In this document: positions 24,446 to 32,700 of the stretch, one piece after another
How positions within the stretch are numbered: the first letter of the stretch is position 1
Layout: each line of letters opens with the position of its first letter
Origin: DATBAK01 sp038240075
Lineage (GTDB): Bacteria; Actinomycetota; Acidimicrobiia; IMCC26256; PALSA-610
Assembly (NCBI GenBank): GCA_038240075.1
Contig: JBBSEC010000007.1
Location: 1-64,000, forward strand
Length of the DNA: 64,000 nt
Direction of reading: 5' to 3'
The notes under the pieces: model-generated
What the model was told of the DNA's origin: nothing
The model's input: only the letters and a program-made list of their open reading frames with translations
Databases searched by the model: none
Translations under genes and position numbers: made by a program

Positions 24446-25189
24446 TCACCCGTTAAGCGGATTGAGGACTTTGCTGCCGAGGATGGCAGCGATTCTCTTG
24501 GATGTCGGGTCGAGCGTCTGAGTGCTGACGATCCAATTCGGACCTTCGATGAGCGTGCCACCGAGCGCGTCCGCCAGTGCTGGCGGTACGGGGCCTTGGG
24601 GGAAAATCGCAATAGCGGTCGTCGTGGTCGAAGAGTCACCGAGGTCTCGGGTCATGCATGTCAATTCGTTCGTCGCGCCGGGGTCCTGGGCACCCCGTTC
24701 CTGGTCGCAGCTGATGCCGTTCGCACGAAGGTCACGCGCGATCGCATCAGCAGTCGAGTAGGTGTGGAGAAGGTGTCCGCTGCTTCCATGGCCGCCGCCT
24801 CCGCAAGCGGCTAGGGGTGTGATGAGCGCGATGAGCAGAATCCCGGTGAGTGCAGCTACCCGACTTGGACGTCTGACGTGTTCCGGGCGCTCGACGGTTT
24901 TGCCGTCCGCGACGGCTATGCCGTCGGCTCGCAATCGACGCGCCTGTTCGTCCTCGCGTCCTCGCGCCGACAATCGACCGTTCCAGTAGACGACTCTCCA
25001 CCACGGGACACCGCTTGGATCTCGGGCGAACTCCCGGCCAACCGACTGTGCGCGCCCTGGCCAGCCGGCATGATGGGCGACCCACGCATACGACACTGCG
25101 CGCCCGTCGGGGATCCGATCCATCGCCTCTACGACGGCGGCGCGGAACACAGCGGCCGCCTCGTGGCTTGCCTGCCGACGCGATGTCAC
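24446..25189 (-). CDS. Fusion: alkyltransferase-like (MGMT/ATL) domain joined to a lipoprotein-type domain
   Basis: A 247-residue protein from GTG 25189. Residues 10-100 are an alkyltransferase-like domain: EAMDRIPDGRAVSYAWVAHH, then GRAQSVGREF and VPWWRVVYWNGRLS, where Trp replaces the active Cys of MGMT (PCHRV), as in ATL proteins that flag alkylated DNA for repair. Residues 110-129 are a lipoprotein signal (VAALTGILLIALITPLAAC), followed by GGGG and a 118-residue secreted-type domain (AIARDLRANGISCDQERGAQ). No ATG, GTG or TTG lies between the parts, so the second part has no start of its own. Either it is a true membrane-tethered fusion or a deletion has merged two genes. Confidence 0.75.
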   Translation of the reverse strand: MTSRRQASHEAAAVFRAAVVEAMDRIPDGRAVSYAWVAHHAGWPGRAQSVGREFARDPSGVPWWRVVYWNGRLSARGREDEQARRLRADGIAVADGKTVERPEHVRRPSRVAALTGILLIALITPLAACGGGGHGSSGHLLHTYSTADAIARDLRANGISCDQERGAQDPGATNELTCMTRDLGDSSTTTTAIAIFPQGPVPPALADALGGTLIEGPNWIVSTQTLDPTSKRIAAILGSKVLNPLNG

Positions 25190-25381
25190 GTGGTCAGATT
25201 CGTGAAGACGGGGCGCATCTCTTTAGCCGGTAGGCGCTTCGGAGCGCTTCGCCTTACGCGCTTCCGTGCGTGCACCGGAGAGAATTCGCCGAGGTGGAAC
25301 TGATGAGCACTGAGTTGCTCGAGCCGTCGGTCGTCGTGGATGTGCGACCGTCTCTTTCGTCTCGCCCTCGGGCGGCTCATC

Positions 25382-25612
25382 ATGCCACCAGTGTCGCGTA
25401 CATTGCGCGACGTCATAACGCAGACACTCGACTACGGATCATGGGTCGAGACCCTCAGCCACGAGGAGATCCTCGAGATCTTCGCAGGCGTTCCGCGGCG
25501 CATTGACCCCGCTCGCCAAGTCGGTCAGCCGCCGGTGAGGCCAGGAAGCCCGGTGCAGAGAGGGCCCGTTGTATCAACTTCTCTTGATGTTCAGCCTCGT
25601 CGGGCCCCGTAG
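25382..25612 (+). CDS. Small ORF, unrecognised
   Basis: About 76 residues. The start (RTLRDVITQTLDYGSWVETL, then SHEEILEIFAG) reads like a genuine helical small protein, but the second half runs into the 113-bp island repeat and becomes Pro/Arg-rich, so the 3' end may be displaced. No clear Shine-Dalgarno is present. It may be a remnant. Confidence 0.3.
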   Translation: MPPVSRTLRDVITQTLDYGSWVETLSHEEILEIFAGVPRRIDPARQVGQPPVRPGSPVQRGPVVSTSLDVQPRRAP

Positions 25613-25647
25613 ACGCGCCGCGAGGATGCGGGACGGGCACAGCTCGG
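25535..25647 (+). repeat. Island dispersed repeat, copy A
   Basis: It aligns with 29026-29139 over about 113 bases with roughly 75-80% identity by eye. The best-kept core is TATCAA(C/T)TTCTCTTGATG followed by TTCAGC, which forms an ATCAA/TTGAT hairpin. A further 18-base piece (gtgaggccaggaagcccg) recurs exactly near 24408. On the minus strand both copies end a frame with LNIKR(S/N)-stop. Confidence 0.6.
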
Positions 25648-25910
25648 TACAGGCGCGCCGATCGAGACTCATGTCGATCCACCTCCCGGACCCCGCGGCA
25701 CCTCGGATGAACGTCTCTTGGATGCCGTGGGGCGTCGGGGCGGTCTCGATTGCCAGAATCCCAACTCGAGCCCACGGAGCGACCTCTCCGGCCACGCGGA
25801 TCAAGCCGGCGCTCTCGCCAGCCTTGACAGCTTCCGACAATATCAGACGAACTGGTAAAATACCACGTGCTGTGGCGTTTCCCGCTAGAACTCGCGCAGA
25901 ATCGGGCGTC

Positions 25911-26309
25911 GTGAAGCGCACGATCGAGACCGTTATCACCTCGGTCGAGCCCGACGGACTGACCCAGGTGAGATGGTGGCGACCCGACAGCGCCGACGAC
26001 CAGGCGATGCGCGCGGCCGGAATCGGCGAGCATCAAACCGGGCCATGCACGATCGACCCGTGCGAGGGCGGTCTCTTTGGGGCATGGCTGACGGCTGACA
26101 CAGCCCGCGAACTCAGGCGGTGTCCGACCTTCCCGATGTCTGCGACCTGGAGCCCGGACGGGCCCGCTTGGGCAGGCCTCCAACGCGGCGAATCCGGGCT
26201 GTGGATACACCTACCATCGGGCCGCTGGATCGGGATCGCACCCGCCGACCTCGAAGAGGTTGACATCTTCCTTCGGAAGCTTGAACTCCCCGGCGGGCGG
26301 ACTGTCTAG
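25911..26309 (+). CDS. Hypothetical protein, 132 residues
   Basis: Not recognised. Beta-rich and Trp-rich (LTQVRWWRPDSADD, MSATWSPDGPAWAGLQRGES, LWIHLPSGRWIGIAPADLEE), with no signal or membrane segment. It may be a small immunity- or binding-type domain. GTG 25911 is used; a CAGAAT box 8 bases upstream would make a leaderless transcript. It stands alone among repeats and remnants of the island. Confidence 0.55.
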   Translation: MKRTIETVITSVEPDGLTQVRWWRPDSADDQAMRAAGIGEHQTGPCTIDPCEGGLFGAWLTADTARELRRCPTFPMSATWSPDGPAWAGLQRGESGLWIHLPSGRWIGIAPADLEEVDIFLRKLELPGGRTV

Positions 26310-26450
26310 GGAGGAACGTCGCGCTTACGAGTCCTCGGCGGAGGAGTACCCGAAGGCTTGTAGCAGCCGCGCGACGAGGTCAACGGTCGAGCGCGAGAAG
26401 GGCGCCCGAGTCGTGAGACCCAAGCGCCCGGTGGTCGTGGTCGAGGCGTG

Positions 26451-26729
26451 CTACGTCATGCGCACGCCCCGGCGTACCTTGTCGAGGTAGTCGCTCATCT
26501 CGTCGCGCCAAAGCCAATTGGGGTCGTGCTTGGCGTCGACCCAGCGGAGCGAGCCATCGGCCTCATGGAAGCTCACCATCGTGGCGTCGGCGGGCCACCA
26601 CACGGGCGTGGGCTCGTCGGGCCACCACGCGAGCTCGGCCGGGGTGCGATCGTACTGCCACGATCCCACGTGCTCGGGGTCGTAGTCGATCGTGCCAGCC
26701 CGAGAGATCGAGACTTTCGTGGTGGTCAT
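26451..26729 (-). CDS. Hypothetical protein, 92 residues
   Basis: Not recognised. An acidic, aromatic-rich protein (DYDPEHVGSWQYDRTPAELA, then WWPDEPTPVWWPADATMVSF, and WVDAKHDPNWLWRDEMSDYL). The start at ATG 26729 is firm: GAGGAGG lies 8 bases before it. It follows the 3' fragment of another gene (stop at 26794), so it was probably the second gene of an operon whose first gene was destroyed by the IS3 fragment. Confidence 0.65.
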   Translation of the reverse strand: MTTTKVSISRAGTIDYDPEHVGSWQYDRTPAELAWWPDEPTPVWWPADATMVSFHEADGSLRWVDAKHDPNWLWRDEMSDYLDKVRRGVRMT

Positions 26730-26793
26730 GCTCACCGCCTCCTCTCGGATTGTACCGCGGCGGTGGGACCGAGCACCGGCACGACGGTGGTCG

Positions 26794-26893
26794 TCACGCC
26801 TCGGGCTCGGCCTTGAGATAGGCGGCCTTGAGGGCGGCGCGCTCCGGCTCGATCTCGGCGAGCTTGGCGGCGATCCAAGGAGCTGGCGGAGGG
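26794..26893 (-). pseudogene. 3' fragment of an unknown gene
   Basis: A minus-strand frame reads APWIAAKLAEIEPERAALKA followed by AYLKAEPEA-stop: a charged, coiled-coil-like tail with good codon bias. It is cut off exactly where the IS3-type transposase fragment begins at 26894. The gene's identity is unknown. Confidence 0.5.
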
Positions 26894-27036
26894 AAACTTC
26901 TAACCCCGGAGCGACGCCGGCGAGCGGTCTGCCGCTTGCAGGAACGTTTCGGGGTCTCCGAACGTCACGCGTGCACGGTGGGTCAGCATCGATCGACGCA
27001 ACGCAAACCGCGCGCGCCGCGCTCGGTACGCAGCGG
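26894..27036 (+). pseudogene. IS3-family transposase (OrfB) N-terminal fragment
   Basis: The frame from 26894 reads KLLTPERRRRAVCRLQERFG, then VSERHACTVGQHRSTQR. This is the hallmark start of IS3-group OrfB (…VSERRACxxVGQxRSTxR), with one residue missing in the TVxGQH stretch. Homology ends after about 45 residues; no DDE catalytic domain is present. It is an inactive remnant. Confidence 0.65.
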
Positions 27037-27119
27037 AGCATCTGATCCGCAATCAGAAGGCCGACCGAAAACCCGTCTCGGACGCCGTCTCCGCGACGTG
27101 TGCCGACACCGTGCCGACA
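27036..27119 (+). other. Remnant attachment-like site with arm repeats
   Basis: TCTGA-TCCGCAA-TCAGA (27041-27057) has the same inverted arms as the att core in tRNA-Arg (TCTGA-TCCGTAG-TCAGA on the plus strand) but a different 7-base centre; GAGCA precedes and AGG follows, as in a tRNA. Forty bases on, GTGCCGACA occurs at 27100 and 27111 (11-bp period), the reverse complement of the arm-site pair at the island ends. Together they look like the att region of a second, related element. No gene is evident in 27120-27384. Confidence 0.5.
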
Positions 27120-27384
27120 ACGCGCTGCGCCCTACCGTGGTCGGAGCAGCCGAGCCGACCACGGAAGGCAGATGTCGCCGACGCCGCCCACCCGATCCAC
27201 CCGCTTCGCGAGCTGCTCTCTCTTGACCGCTCACTTGGTCGACGGCATCTCCGGGCGACGACGACGCTCGAATTGAACCGGAGCCAACCGAGGGGCCTTC
27301 GCGGTGACGCTCTTCTAACAAACCACTCAGCACGCCATCTACTGTCGCAGCGACCTCTCGGCTGTGATCGAAACCGCCCGTGGC

Positions 27385-28071
27385 TCAGGCCCAGATCGCG
27401 ATCGGCCGTCCCGTTGCGTCGGGAGGGGGAGATGATGGGACGCTGAACGCCGTCCCGTCCGCGATCCTTCGGGCGCTCCACGCCGCGGCCGCCGCGTCGA
27501 GGACATCGTCGACGGCTGCGTGATCACCTGCTTGGTCGCCCGGATCGACGAGATCGCGCAGGACGATGCCAGCGCGTTCCAGTAGGCGGTGGCGGCGCCG
27601 AATCCCGGACCAGGTGTGCTTCGACGCGTCGAGTGGCTCGCCGGCCATCTCTTTGAAGCTGAGCTCGGGGTGGACCTCGCAGACCTCGAACGGCGCGGTC
27701 GGCCACCAGGCGTCGACCTCGAGGATCTTTTGCTGCATTCCGTATGCCTGGCGTGACACACCGCCGTGGCCGAGTTCCCGCGACACTGCGTTCGCCTCGG
27801 TGTAGGACGGCGCCTCGATCGCGGCGCGGATCGGCGTGAGAAATACCGACGACCGCCGGGCTCCCACCGCGATGCGAGCCTCGAGATCGCAGGGGCGTGT
27901 GTCGGTTTCGGATAAGCCGATTGGGATGTCGATCGCCATCACGGTCACGGGACCGGCGTACACGGCGAGGTCGCCAATCGTCTTCGCCCACCTCGCTTCG
28001 GGTGGATCATCACGATCGAGGAGGATGCCGATCCAACCCGTGCGGCAAGCGTCCACGCCGAGTACGACCAT
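27385..28071 (-). CDS. DUF429 family protein (predicted RNase H-like nuclease)
   Basis: A 228-residue protein from ATG 28071. The DUF429 pattern is clear: VVLGVDACRTGWIGILL at the start, VMAIDIPIGLSE, CDLEARIAVGARRSSVFLTP, MQQKILEVDAW, FEVCEVHPELSFKEMAGEPL and a C-terminal DDVLDAAAAAWSARRI. The conserved acidic residues (D in GVDA, D in AIDIP, E in EVHPE, D in DDVLDA) match the metal site of an RNase H-like fold. The biological role is unknown. It is divergent from an XRE regulator across a 30-bp dyad. Confidence 0.88.
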   Translation of the reverse strand: MVVLGVDACRTGWIGILLDRDDPPEARWAKTIGDLAVYAGPVTVMAIDIPIGLSETDTRPCDLEARIAVGARRSSVFLTPIRAAIEAPSYTEANAVSRELGHGGVSRQAYGMQQKILEVDAWWPTAPFEVCEVHPELSFKEMAGEPLDASKHTWSGIRRRHRLLERAGIVLRDLVDPGDQAGDHAAVDDVLDAAAAAWSARRIADGTAFSVPSSPPPDATGRPIAIWA

Positions 28072-28083
28072 CGGACGAGCACT

Positions 28084-28113
28084 ATCCCTCTTCGGGATAT
28101 CCCGATCAGGGAT
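28084..28113. promoter_or_regulatory. 30-bp dyad operator between DUF429 and XRE genes
   Basis: A perfect 14-bp palindrome TCGGGATATCCCGA (28092-28105) is flanked symmetrically by ATCCCT (28084-28089) and AGGGAT (28108-28113), all centred at 28098.5. It fills the gap between the divergent starts (28071 and 28128), so the XRE protein most likely binds it and controls both genes. Confidence 0.75.
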
Positions 28114-28127
28114 GGTGGCCTCGCAAT

Positions 28128-28412
28128 GTGCCTGCACCTCCGCGTCGGCCGGTCCTCACAGAGGAACACCGCCGACTGGCTCGGCTGCTGCGCTCGGTCC
28201 GTATCGACGCGGGGCTCAGTCAAGAGGAAGTCGCGGCCAAGCTCGGCCGACCGCAGTCCTACGTCAGCAAGTACGAGACCGCCGAGCGGCGCCTCGACCT
28301 CGTGCAGATGCGCGAAGTGTGCATCGCGCTCGGAGCGCGGCTCGTCGCGATCGTCGAGCGCTTCGAAGCCGAACGCCCAAGTCGCCGACGTGCGCCGCGT
28401 CGGACCCGGTGA
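28128..28412 (+). CDS. XRE-family HTH regulator
   Basis: A 94-residue protein with a compact HTH: LTEEHRRLARLLRSVRIDAG, then LSQEEVAAKLGRPQSYVSKY and ETAERRLDLVQMREVCIALG, followed by a basic tail (ERPSRRRAPRRTR). GTG 28128 is chosen, 15 bases after the symmetrical operator, with no strong Shine-Dalgarno (possibly leaderless). It is divergent from DUF429. The pair plus operator looks like a self-contained regulatory module of the island. Confidence 0.85.
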   Translation: MPAPPRRPVLTEEHRRLARLLRSVRIDAGLSQEEVAAKLGRPQSYVSKYETAERRLDLVQMREVCIALGARLVAIVERFEAERPSRRRAPRRTR

Positions 28413-28493
28413 CTTGTTCGTTCGCGGGACCTCCGCCTCGCCAACGATCGCGTCTCAGCGGCAAACGAGATCGCAGGACTGCGCCGGACTGCG

Positions 28494-28931
28494 TTACGCG
28501 TCTCGTTGCCGAGGCCGAAGCGCCCGGTATTGCTCGTAGCAGCGTTCCACTTCTTCGCCCCAGAAGATTTTGCGCTCGTCCTCGGAGGCGTCGGGCCTGA
28601 GCCTCCCGAGATGCTGGGCGCATCGGTAGAATCCAGGTCCTGGCTCGTCCTTCTCGTCGCCGCTGATGTACACGGCGAGCGCGGAGAGCATGAGCTGATC
28701 CTGAGCGAGGGATGCCTCGCTGATCTCGGTGAGCATCTCGGCCAGAGCGTGTGAGTTCGGTCCGTCGAACGGGAGACCGGATGCGAGGTTGCTGTACGCA
28801 ATTCGGGTAGCGATTCGAGCGGATCGTACTAAGCGATCCGCGAGGACGTCTCGGAGCGCGTCCCATTCGCCGATTGGGATTTCCCATCGGTGCGTTCGAT
28901 CATCGCTGCCGTCGTTAGTGTCCTCGCTCAC
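28494..28931 (-). CDS. Hypothetical protein, 145 residues
   Basis: Not recognised. All-helical and acidic: WDALRDVLADRLVRSARIAT, then NSHALAEMLTEISEASLAQD and MLSALAVYISGDE, ending RCYEQYRALRPRQ. There is no membrane segment. GTG 28931 is the start. It is a lone island cargo gene; 28932-29201 to its right holds only the second copy of the dispersed repeat. Confidence 0.6.
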   Translation of the reverse strand: MSEDTNDGSDDRTHRWEIPIGEWDALRDVLADRLVRSARIATRIAYSNLASGLPFDGPNSHALAEMLTEISEASLAQDQLMLSALAVYISGDEKDEPGPGFYRCAQHLGRLRPDASEDERKIFWGEEVERCYEQYRALRPRQRDA

Positions 28932-29025
28932 GGCTAGAAGAGTAAGCGTTGGGCACCGGCGAAGTCGTCGAGCCTCGTCGCGAGTTGGTGTGCTCGGTCG
29001 GTTGGGCGAGGGTCACGCGGGACGC

Positions 29026-29139
29026 GTGAAGGCCAGTAGAAACGGTGCTCAAAAAGCCCTCCCATATCAATTTCTCTTGATGTTCAGCGCCCGTCGGCCC
29101 GATACAGACGCCCCGAGCATGCGGACGGGCACGGCTCGG
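29026..29139 (+). repeat. Island dispersed repeat, copy B
   Basis: Second copy of the 113-bp repeat at 25535-25647, in the same orientation, with the ATCAA-tttctc-TTGAT hairpin. It sits 3' of the truncated small gene at 29202. Confidence 0.6.
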
Positions 29140-29201
29140 CGCATGCTCGCTGAGGTCGGGCTGTGCGTTCGCCCAGACGGTCAGGGCTTACACCAAGATG
29201 C

Positions 29202-29342
29202 CTACACAGCGGCGAGTTCGTCGGTGCCGCCAGTGCCGCGTGCTCCCCAACTGAGGACCTGCGCGATCACTTCGGCCTTCGCCGGGATCACGGCCGGGAC
29301 GAACTCGTGGCCGTCGTCGCTCGCGTAGGTCCACACGGTCAC
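29202..29342 (-). CDS. Small hypothetical protein next to IS481 fragment
   Basis: About 46 residues from GTG 29342: TVWTYASDDGHEFVPAVIPA, then KAEVIAQVLSWGARG. The codon pattern is good, but the start lies only 8 bases after the IS481 fragment's stop, so this may be the 3' part of a longer gene that lost its beginning when the IS inserted. Not recognised. Confidence 0.4.
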   Translation of the reverse strand: MTVWTYASDDGHEFVPAVIPAKAEVIAQVLSWGARGTGGTDELAAV

Positions 29343-29350
29343 GTGTGCAC

Positions 29351-29515
29351 TTACCCATCGCCCTCGGCGGCGAAGCGATTCACCCAACGGTGAGCGCACT
29401 GACGAGACACCCCCATCGCTTTCGCGACATGAGCAACGGGCATGCCCTGACCACGGACCCGCTGCACCAACAGACGACGGCCATGCAAAGTCAAACGAGC
29501 GTTACGGTGAACCAC
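29351..29515 (-). pseudogene. IS481-family transposase, N-terminal 54 residues
   Basis: From GTG 29515: VHRNARLTLHGRRLLVQRVR, then GQGMPVAHVAKAMGVSRQCA and HRWVNRFAAEG, the N-terminal HTH of IS481 transposases (…VHRNARLTVHGRxLLVxRV…GVSRQTAxRWVxRF). The catalytic DDE domain is missing and the frame stops at once. The region to about 29615 probably contains the IS end. The element is inactive. Confidence 0.75.
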
Positions 29516-29770
29516 GAAGGCCTCCGGACGATGAAGACGGCTATCTCCACCGCACCGGAGGTCTTCCCTTCAGATCAACTCAGTCACCAACGTCCTGGTC
29601 GGGTACAGCTAGTCCCCGCGCGCGAGGGTCTTGGGTCGCCTGTGCGGCGCCGGGCCAGGCGACCACACTGACGACTGATCGAGCGGCCCGTTCTCGGACC
29701 CGCTCGATCGCTCTCGTTCGCGCACACGGTGCCCGTTATTGTGAGGGCCACCGCCACTTTGGGAGGCGTT

Positions 29771-32700
29771 GTGGGGAAGCGGACAGCCTGGGCGGTGTCG
29801 ATGGTGCTGTTCGCCGCGCTGGTGGTCGCGCCGGTGGCGGTGGCAGCGGTTCCGGTTTCCGTCGCGGCGGCTGCGACGGGTGGGCCGGGTCAGCCGGTGG
29901 TGGTGAGTGTGTCGGGTGCGGGTCTGGGCATTGCCGTGTCGTGGACGCCCGCGTCGGTCAACGATCGGGTGACCTCGTACGCGTTAGCGGCGACGGCGAT
30001 GTCGAGGCAGACGGTTCCGGCGGGTTGCCAGGCACCGGCACCGACGACCGCGCCGGGGACCGATACGGCCGCGAAGCTGTTGAGGGTGTGCGCGAACATT
30101 GCGTATACGGTGCGGGTGACGGCGACGAACGCGGCGGGCGCGGGGCCGGCGAGTTTGCCGTCGAACCCGGTGGTGCCGTTGGCGGCGCAGGCGCCGTCCG
30201 CCGCGTTGTTGGTGTCTGTGTTGGGTCGCGACAAGGCGTTGGTGGCGTCGTGGTCGGCGCCGGCCGACGATGGCGGGAGTCCGCTGCTCGGCTACTGGTT
30301 GACCGCATCGGCGGCCGGTCATCCGAGCGTGACGGTGACCGCATCGGCCTCAGCCACGACCGCGACCGTGTCGGGGTTGATCGACGGTGTGGCGTATTCG
30401 CTGTCGCTACTGGCCCTGAACCACCAGGGTGCGTCCGCACCCGCGACGAGTGTCGGCACGCCGCAAGCGACGCATCCGCCGGGGATGCCACAGAACCTAT
30501 CGGTCGTGCCGAGCGCAGCGGGTTCATTGGCGTTGAGTTGGGTCGCACCCGTCGATGACGGCGGCGCTGCGATTAGCCGCTATGCGATTGTTTACCGTCA
30601 GGTCACCGCCGGTACCGATAGCTCCGGAAACCGGACCTGGACGCCCGTGACGGGCACGACCAAGATTGCAGTCGCGTCGGACGTGACCGCGACGTTGAGC
30701 GGTCTGAGCACCGGCAACGTCTATTACCAGGTCGACATCGCGGCGCAGAACAGCATCGGAACCGGCACGTTCACGCCATGGACACAGCCCGTCGTGGCGC
30801 GCACAACACTGCCCACCACGACGAAGGTCCTCGACTCCACGACCCTCGCCGGGTTGATCTGGTGGGCCGGCGGCGTCCTGGTCTGGCAGTACACGTCCGA
30901 CGCCGCCGTTCCCGCCGTGGTGCGCGGCCTCGCCGTCGGCAACGTCATCGTGGGTGGCACGTCGGCGCTGACACCGAACGGGCTGCTGCGCACGGTGTCG
31001 AGCGTCTCGCATCCGTCCGCCGGCCGGTACGTGGTCGGCACCACCACGGCGACGTTGTCCGACGCGGCTGACAACCTCAGTATCGACGCCAACACCGACC
31101 CGCTCGCACCCAGCATCCCGTCATCGACCGTCTCGTCGCGGTCCGCGACCGTATTCGCCACGTCGCCGGGCGTGCGGATCCTGCCCCAGGCCGGCATCAC
31201 GTTCTCGCGCTCGGTCGTCCTGAGCGTTTCTAAGTCCTGGCAGTCGGGTGGCACCATCCTGTCGTTGGACGGCGAAGTGGATTTGACGCCGAGCATCAGC
31301 TTCGAGGCCTCGATCCACAAGAACTGGCTATCGATCCCCGACGGAGCCGACCTTGCATTCACCGCCAACCTCGGCGTCGAGGAAAGCCTCAGCGAGAGCC
31401 TCAGTGCAAGCTACGGGCACACGTTCCCGCTCGGCGAGATCGTCGGCGCCCCGATCGACATTCAGATCGGGCCCGTCCCGCTCGTCCTCGTACCCCACAT
31501 CGACTTCAACTTGACCGTCAGCGCCAGCGGCCAGATCAGCGTCACCACCTCCACCCAGTTCAACTTCGGCGCGAAGGCCTCCTGGTCGACCAGCCGTCCC
31601 GTCGCCCTCAACCTCCAAGACGTCTCCAACACGCCGACGTCCGGCAACCAACTCAACCCGACGCTCGCCGCCAACGCGACCGCGACCGCCACCATCAGCG
31701 CCACCGCGTCACTGCTCATCTACGACATCACCGGACCTGACGTCACCGTCGGTCTCGGCCCCAAGGTGCAGGTCACGCTCAGCGCGGTCCCGCCCAACCC
31801 ATGGTTTCGGCTCAGTCTCGAACTCGACGTCACCGCCGGCTGGAAAATTGACCTCCTCATCTGGCACACCGATCCCCAGGCCACGCTGGCCCACCGTTCC
31901 TGGACCCTCGCCACCAAGACCGGCACCATCCCCAACTCGATCCCCCCCTTCACCGTCAACCCCAAAGTCGCGACCGTCAACCCCGGCGCCAGCATCCAAC
32001 TGTCCACCAGCGGCGCGACCGCGCCCGTGACCTGGACCCTGGAGGGCAATACCAGCGACGGCATCACCAGCACCGGCAAATTCACCGCGGCGAAACCGAC
32101 CGGCCGGGCCGTCGTCATAACCGCCCGCGACGCCAGTGGCGCCACCGGCACCGCCACCATGCTCATCGGCACCAACATCGGCCCGCCGCGCAACCTCACC
32201 TCCCAAGCCGACAGCACCGGCACCAACGCCACGGTCAAGTGGACCGCACCCGTCACCAACGGGCTCACCATCGCCAGCTACACCGTCAGCACCGACCCGC
32301 CGACCCACGTTACGACGGCGTCCGCCTCGGCCACCAGCAGCACCATCACCGGACTCCAACCCGGCACCAGCTACCTCGTCACCCTCGTCGCCCGCACCAC
32401 CAACGGCCTCACCTCACCACCCGCCACCACCGAAGTCGCCAACCACACCAACGCCGTAGTCATCACCCTTTACTCCGATGACGGATACAGCCCGATCGGG
32501 ATCGTGGCCGGCCCGGACGGCGAACTCTGGTACACCGAGGCCAACCGCTCGATCGCGCGCATGACGACAGCAGGCGTAGTCACCGCCCGTTACGGCTACC
32601 CCGCCTACCCAGGCATCTATGAACCGACCGGGATCACCAGCGGACCCGACGGCGCCCTCTGGTTCGCCAACACCGGCGGCAACTCAATCGGGCGGATCAC

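Noticed and set aside
25574..25939. 121-residue minus-strand frame ending LNIKRS
   Set aside because: Reasonably protein-like, but no motif, no ribosome site, and its end is the dispersed repeat; kept only as part of that finding.
26894..27226. Continuation of the IS3-like frame beyond residue 45
   Set aside because: The frame stays open but becomes Arg-rich with no transposase similarity; only the first ~45 residues are supported.
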